A stretch of DNA of 23,970 nucleotides from Shuttleworthia sp045545575 (GTDB taxonomy: Bacteria > Bacillota > Clostridia > Lachnospirales > Lachnospiraceae). The notes under the pieces were generated by a model, which was not told the DNA's origin, searched no databases, and saw only the letters and a list, made by a program, of their open reading frames with translations. The stretch covers positions 1-23,970 of the forward strand of contig JAZQBE010000074.1 of the NCBI GenBank assembly GCA_045545575.1, given 5' to 3'. Position 1 is the first letter of the stretch. Each line of letters begins with the position of its first letter. Shown piece by piece: positions 19,971-23,970 of this stretch. Made by a program: the position numbers and the translations under genes.

Positions 19971-22235
19971 CTATACGTTCACCACCAACATCTCGCACTC
20001 GCCGCTGACATGCAGCACCCGCCGTCCGCTGCGCGCGAAAGCGCAGTCCCCGGCCTGCATACTCAGTTCTTCGTCGCCGGAGGAAAGGCGGCAGCTGCCG
20101 GACAGCAGGACGATGGCCTTAAACGACGCTTCGTCCATCAGGATCTGCTCTTCCTTCGGAATGACATAGCGCAGGCACTCGAAGTACTTGCACCGCGCGA
20201 TCAGCTGGCGTTTCGAGGTTCCGAAGTCTTCCATCCGCCCGGCGCCGGACAGATCCGGCATGGAGGCCTTGGTGTTGACGACGTCTAACGCCTTCTGAAG
20301 ATGCAGCGGGCGCTTCTGCCCGTTCGCGTCGACGCGGTCGTAGTCGTAAACCCGGTAGGTGGTGTCGGAGTTCTGCTGGATTTCGCAGATCAGGATGCCT
20401 TCGCCGATGGCGTGCAGCGTCCCGGCCGGCACGTAGATCACGTCGCCGGCGTGGACTTCGATCCGGTTTAACAGCTCCGTGATCCGGTTTTCCCGGATCG
20501 CCTGCAGCAGCTCCTCGCGGGTGCATTCCTTCTTCAGGCCGCAGTAAATGTGCGCGCCCGGGGCGGCGTCGAGCACGTACCAGAACTCGTTTTTGCCGAA
20601 TTCGTTTTCGTGCTGGAACGCGTAGTCGTCCTCCGGATGCACCTGCACCGACAGCGGGCGCGCCGCGTCGATCAGCTTGATCAGGATCGGGAAGCGGTCG
20701 AAGGTCCGGCTCTTCCAGCCGCTGACGAAGGGGTAGGTTTCCACGAAGCGGTCAAAGGGCATGCCGTTGAAGGGGCCGCCCGAAATGACGCTCGGACCGG
20801 CCGGATGGGCGGAAAGCTCCCAGGATTCGGCCGTCACTTCATAGGGTGTGTTCTTTTTCAGCTGGTCGCGGAGCCGCTGCCCGCCCCAGAGATAATCCTT
20901 GAATTCCGGCTGCATGCGGTAGAGCGCCGGCAGATCGCGCCCGCGGCGCGCGTCGAAGCCCGGCACCTCTTCCCTGGCGGCGTGGCAGATATCGGCCTCG
21001 TCAATCTCGGCGCCGGTATCGACTTCGATGGCGATGACGGGCTCGTCGGTCTCGTTGGACAGCCGGTGCATCTGACCGGGAAGGATGTTGATGCCCTCGC
21101 CGTTGGACAGCAGCCGGATCCGGCCTTCCACCTCCACCGTCAGCGTGCCGGAAACGACGGAATAATTCTCGTTGCGCCGCTCGTGCAGATGGCGGCTGAT
21201 GGACGCGCCCGGGTAGATCATCACCTTCCGCACGCGGAAGCCCGGCTCCCGGCGAAGCACCTGGCGCGTTCCCCAGCTGCGGTACAGCTCGGGGCTTTCG
21301 TCGAAATAGGACGCGTACTCGTCGTGATGATCCCGGATCAGGTTGCGGATCTTGTCCGCGCCGCTGCGGTCCGTCACGTAGACCGCGTCCGCCGTGCTGA
21401 CCACAAGGGTGTTCTTCAGCCCGCCTGCCACGACGAGGCGGTCGGGACAGGTGTTGATCACCGTCGTCGCCTCGCAGCCGCCGGAAAGCACCGGACCGGA
21501 GGCGGTCCGCGTCTTGCCGCCCGCAAGCAGCTGCTCGTAGGCCGTGTAGTCGCTGACGTCTTCCCAGGCGCCGGAAAGGGGAATCATGGCCAGATGCGGC
21601 CGGTTCTGCAGCACAGCTTCTTCAAAGCTTCGCACCTGCGGTGCCTGCGCCAGCGCCTCGGACAGCACCGACGCGCGGGCCAGCGTCATGCCGCTGTTTA
21701 CCCAGGTGTCGGGGTCCGCGAAGAGCCGCTGGGCCTCTTCGTCGTCCGGTTTTTCGACAAAACGCACCTCGTCCGGCGACGTGCGGGTGATGTAGCCGTA
21801 GGACGGCGACCGGTGGCTCGGGCGCACGCCGAACAGACAGATCCGCCCCTCTTCGGCCAGTGTGCGCGCCTGGTAGACGGCGGTTCCGTAATCCTCGGCG
21901 TCAATCAGAAGATCCGCGGGCAGGATGAAAACCAGCTCCGACGGATCGATTTTCGAAAGAGCCAGACGCACCGCCGGCGCCGTTCCGCCGGATTCCGTCT
22001 CCTTCAGCAGCTGCACCGCCAGTCCGGCAAAGGGAACCAGCTGGCCTTCCGCGACCAGGGCGAGGCTCTCCTGCGTCACGACCAGAAATTCGTCGCAGAA
22101 CGGGAGATTGCGGGTGATCGTCTCCTGAAACAGAGACCGGTCCCCGTCAAAATTCAGAAACTGTTTCGGATAGCCCTTCCGGGACAGCGGCCAGAGCCGG
22201 TCGCCGATTCCGCCCGCCAGCAAGATACATTTCAT
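19971..22235 (-). CDS. Fused mannose-1-phosphate guanylyltransferase / type I mannose-6-phosphate isomerase
   Basis: The 754-residue protein has three parts. Residues 1 to about 290 are a GDP-mannose pyrophosphorylase domain: AGGIGDRLWPLSRKGYPKQF at 7-26, FILPADLL, RFVEKPD. Residues about 330-415 are a cupin like the C-terminal end of ManC/AlgA (SRHLHERRNENYSVVSGTLT, then LPGQMHRLSN). Residues about 438-754 are a type I phosphomannose isomerase: WGGQRLRD, LSVQVHPEDDY with zinc ligands around Gln531/His533, Glu550 in KNEFWYVLD, and His608 in PAGTLHAIGEG. It could convert fructose-6-P to mannose-6-P and mannose-1-P to GDP-mannose. The mutase between these steps would be the gene just upstream, 18 bases away. 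No frameshift is visible, so the fusion looks real. Confidence 0.9.
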   Translation of the reverse strand: MKCILLAGGIGDRLWPLSRKGYPKQFLNFDGDRSLFQETITRNLPFCDEFLVVTQESLALVAEGQLVPFAGLAVQLLKETESGGTAPAVRLALSKIDPSELVFILPADLLIDAEDYGTAVYQARTLAEEGRICLFGVRPSHRSPSYGYITRTSPDEVRFVEKPDDEEAQRLFADPDTWVNSGMTLARASVLSEALAQAPQVRSFEEAVLQNRPHLAMIPLSGAWEDVSDYTAYEQLLAGGKTRTASGPVLSGGCEATTVINTCPDRLVVAGGLKNTLVVSTADAVYVTDRSGADKIRNLIRDHHDEYASYFDESPELYRSWGTRQVLRREPGFRVRKVMIYPGASISRHLHERRNENYSVVSGTLTVEVEGRIRLLSNGEGINILPGQMHRLSNETDEPVIAIEVDTGAEIDEADICHAAREEVPGFDARRGRDLPALYRMQPEFKDYLWGGQRLRDQLKKNTPYEVTAESWELSAHPAGPSVISGGPFNGMPFDRFVETYPFVSGWKSRTFDRFPILIKLIDAARPLSVQVHPEDDYAFQHENEFGKNEFWYVLDAAPGAHIYCGLKKECTREELLQAIRENRITELLNRIEVHAGDVIYVPAGTLHAIGEGILICEIQQNSDTTYRVYDYDRVDANGQKRPLHLQKALDVVNTKASMPDLSGAGRMEDFGTSKRQLIARCKYFECLRYVIPKEEQILMDEASFKAIVLLSGSCRLSSGDEELSMQAGDCAFARSGRRVLHVSGECEMLVVNV

Positions 22236-22253
22236 GATTCGTTTTCACTCATT

Positions 22254-23852
22254 TCAAAGCGCAAGCAGCGCTTCGCCCAAGGCTGTTTCCTGTTCCTTCG
22301 CATCCTCCGGCGACGTTCCGCGCACGCCGAAGTAAAACTTGATTTTCGGCTCCGTCCCGGACGGGCGCACGCACGCCCAGGCGCCGTTTTCCAGTTCAAA
22401 ATAGAGCACGTTTGATACCGGCAGGCCGGTCTTCGTCTTTTCGCCGGTCCGAAGATCCGTCCGCACGCCGGCTTTATAATCCCGCAGGGCCAGAACGCGG
22501 TACGCGCCCAGCGTCTTCGGGCTCTTTTCGCGCACCCGGTCGACGATGGCCGCGATCTCGGCCGCGCCCTCCGGGCCTTTCTTCGTCATGGACCGCGCGC
22601 CCTCCCGGTAATATCCGTAGGTCTCGTACAGCGACAGCATCGCTTCCCAGAGGGTCATGCCCTTCGCCCGGTACCAGGCCGCGGCCTCGCACAGAAGCAT
22701 GACCGCCGCGCAGCCGTCCTTGTCGCGCGCGTGGTTCCCGGCCAGGCAGCCGTAGCTTTCCTCCAGGCCGAACACGAACGAAAGCGGCGCCGACCGATCC
22801 AGACCCGGCGCGGCATGCGCGTTCGGCAGGCCCGAAAGCGCCGCCGCCGACAGCGTTCCGTCCTCAAACCACCGCATGAGCTCGCCGATAAACTTGAACC
22901 CGGTCAGGGTCTCTGCCCAGGACGCGCCGTTGGCTTCCGCCACGGTTTTGCCCATGTCGGTGGTGACGATCGTCGTGGCCACGACAGGATTGACCGGGAG
23001 CTTCCCGGCCGCGCGCCCTTCCTTCAGCAGATAGTCCTCCAGAAGCACGCCGGACATGTTGCCGGTGAAGGGAATGTATTCGTGGGTGCCGTCCGCGTGG
23101 TTCTGCCGGCACCAGACCCCGAGCCGGTCCGCGTCCGGATCCGTCGCCAGCACAATGTCGGCCTTTACGTCTTCCGCCAGCGCAAGGGCCAGCGCAAAGG
23201 CCCGGGGCTCTTCCGGGTTCGGGAACGGCAGTGTCGGAAACGTGCCGTCGGGCGCTTCCTGCTCGGGCACGACGTATACCTTTTCGAAGCCCAGCTCCTT
23301 TAGAATCCGGCGGACCGGACGCAGACCGGTGCCGTTTAAGGGCGTATACACCACGGTCAGTTCGCGGGCCGCTTCCCGGACGGCGTCGGGATGGACGCTG
23401 ATCCGTTTCAGCGCCGCGATGTAGTCGTCTTCGATCGATTCCGGAACCGAAAAAAGCAGTCCCGCCGCCTCGGCCTCCGCCCGGGGCATCACCTTCACCC
23501 CGGTGCCGATGCCGGCGTCCGCCGCCTGCTGCACGGCGCGCACCTTCGCAAGAATCTGCGCGTCCTGGGGCGGCGTAATCTGGCAGCCGTCCGCCCAGTA
23601 GACCTTGTATCCGTTGTATTCCCGGGGATTGTGGGACGCCGTGATCATCACGCCCGCCGTCGCGCCCAGCGCCCGGATCGCAAACGACACCTCGGGCACC
23701 GGGCAGAGACGCCCGAAAAGATAGACCCGGATCCCGTTCGCGCACAGCACCTCCGCCGCGGCCTCGGCAAACGCCGCGGAGCCGATACGGGAATCGTAGC
23801 CGATCACCACGCCGGCCTGCGCGGGCGAAAAAGCGGAACAGGGGTCAGGCAC
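22254..23852 (-). CDS. Phosphohexomutase (phosphoglucomutase/phosphomannomutase), N-terminus disrupted
   Basis: An alpha-D-phosphohexomutase that interconverts hexose-1- and -6-phosphates. Visible sites: phosphoserine loop TASHNP (71-76, Ser73), metal loop DPDADR (238-243), sugar-binding GLEES (362-366) and phosphate-binding RPSGTEPKIKFY near the C-terminus. The frame has 532 codons from a GTG at 23852. Homologues of this long type are about 560-580 and start with about 75 residues including a GTxGLRG motif; that part is missing. The fold begins abruptly at AGVVIGYDSR, and the first dozen codons lie in the foldback at the window edge. The true start is probably lost or displaced. It is directly upstream of the ManC-ManA fusion and probably in the same operon. 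Confidence 0.88.
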   Translation of the reverse strand: MPDPCSAFSPAQAGVVIGYDSRIGSAAFAEAAAEVLCANGIRVYLFGRLCPVPEVSFAIRALGATAGVMITASHNPREYNGYKVYWADGCQITPPQDAQILAKVRAVQQAADAGIGTGVKVMPRAEAEAAGLLFSVPESIEDDYIAALKRISVHPDAVREAARELTVVYTPLNGTGLRPVRRILKELGFEKVYVVPEQEAPDGTFPTLPFPNPEEPRAFALALALAEDVKADIVLATDPDADRLGVWCRQNHADGTHEYIPFTGNMSGVLLEDYLLKEGRAAGKLPVNPVVATTIVTTDMGKTVAEANGASWAETLTGFKFIGELMRWFEDGTLSAAALSGLPNAHAAPGLDRSAPLSFVFGLEESYGCLAGNHARDKDGCAAVMLLCEAAAWYRAKGMTLWEAMLSLYETYGYYREGARSMTKKGPEGAAEIAAIVDRVREKSPKTLGAYRVLALRDYKAGVRTDLRTGEKTKTGLPVSNVLYFELENGAWACVRPSGTEPKIKFYFGVRGTSPEDAKEQETALGEALLAL

Positions 23853-23970
23853 CCGTTCCGCTTTTTCGGAACGGGTGCCTGCCCCCTGTTCCGCTTTTTC
23901 GCCCGCGCAGGCCGGCGGGGTGATCGGCTACGATTCCCCTATCGGCTCCGCGGCGTTTGCCGGGGCCGCG
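23757..23970. repeat. Large inverted repeat (foldback) at the window edge
   Basis: The left arm 23757-23860 and right arm 23867-23970 are reverse complements over 104 bases with 4 mismatches (pairs 23764/23963, 23788/23939, 23809/23918, 23845/23882) and a 6-base loop CTTTTT. The repeat runs to the last base. The right arm therefore holds a second, plus-strand copy of the mutase fragment, with three amino-acid changes. It may be an assembly or amplification artefact. Confidence 0.95.
23828..23866. repeat. Short palindromic element nested in the foldback
   Basis: AAAAAGCGGAAC (23828-23839) and GTTCCGCTTTTT (23855-23866) form a 12-bp inverted repeat around GGGGTCAGGCACCC. It resembles a REP-like or terminator-like palindrome that could have seeded the larger foldback. 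Confidence 0.6.

Noticed and set aside
20550..22415. A 621-codon open frame on the plus strand
   Set aside because: It is antisense to the ManC-ManA fusion, with the same biased composition and no recognisable motifs.

Overview
This is a GC-rich (about 60% by eye) window from what looks like an anaerobic member of the Clostridia, possibly near Lachnospiraceae. That placement is inferred from the gene families: a compact Tad pilus locus with a DUF5702 protein, paired GlgC/GlgD, a 'GGNG/PKTIDND' phosphofructokinase, and strong GGAGG-type ribosome binding sites with many GTG/TTG starts. Every protein gene lies on the minus strand. The only plus-strand gene I can support is a tRNA-Ser(CGA).

Reading the minus strand from the right: a phosphohexomutase whose 5' end runs into a large inverted repeat at the window edge; a fused mannose-1-phosphate guanylyltransferase / type I mannose-6-phosphate isomerase; about 400 bp of non-coding leader; glgC-glgD (ADP-glucose synthesis); a convergent tRNA-Ser; a complete but rearranged F1Fo ATP synthase operon (atpB-E-F-A-G-D-C); a repeat-rich protein of unknown function and a phosphofructokinase; dnaX-ybaB-recR; and a Tad pilus operon (tadV-tadZ-tadA-tadB-tadC-flp-DUF5702) that leaves the window at the left edge.

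The most unusual part is the ATP synthase operon. There is no separate delta (atpH) gene. The alpha subunit instead carries about 90 extra N-terminal residues that resemble the b-binding C-terminal domain of delta/OSCP, joined directly to a complete alpha. The helical N-terminal half of delta, which normally bridges alpha and the stalk, is not encoded in the operon. The c subunit has a signal-peptide-like leader plus an acidic spacer, and its first helix has alanines at all five positions of the usual glycine packing motif. The operon leader has a promoter followed by a terminator-like hairpin before atpB.

Metabolically, the mutase, ManC-ManA fusion, GlgC/GlgD and phosphofructokinase form a hexose-phosphate cluster: fructose-6-P to mannose-6-P to GDP-mannose, glucose-6-P to glucose-1-P to ADP-glucose, and glycolysis. 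The last 214 bases fold back on themselves with 104-base arms, 4 mismatches and a 6-base loop. This may be an assembly artefact, so the start of the mutase should not be trusted.
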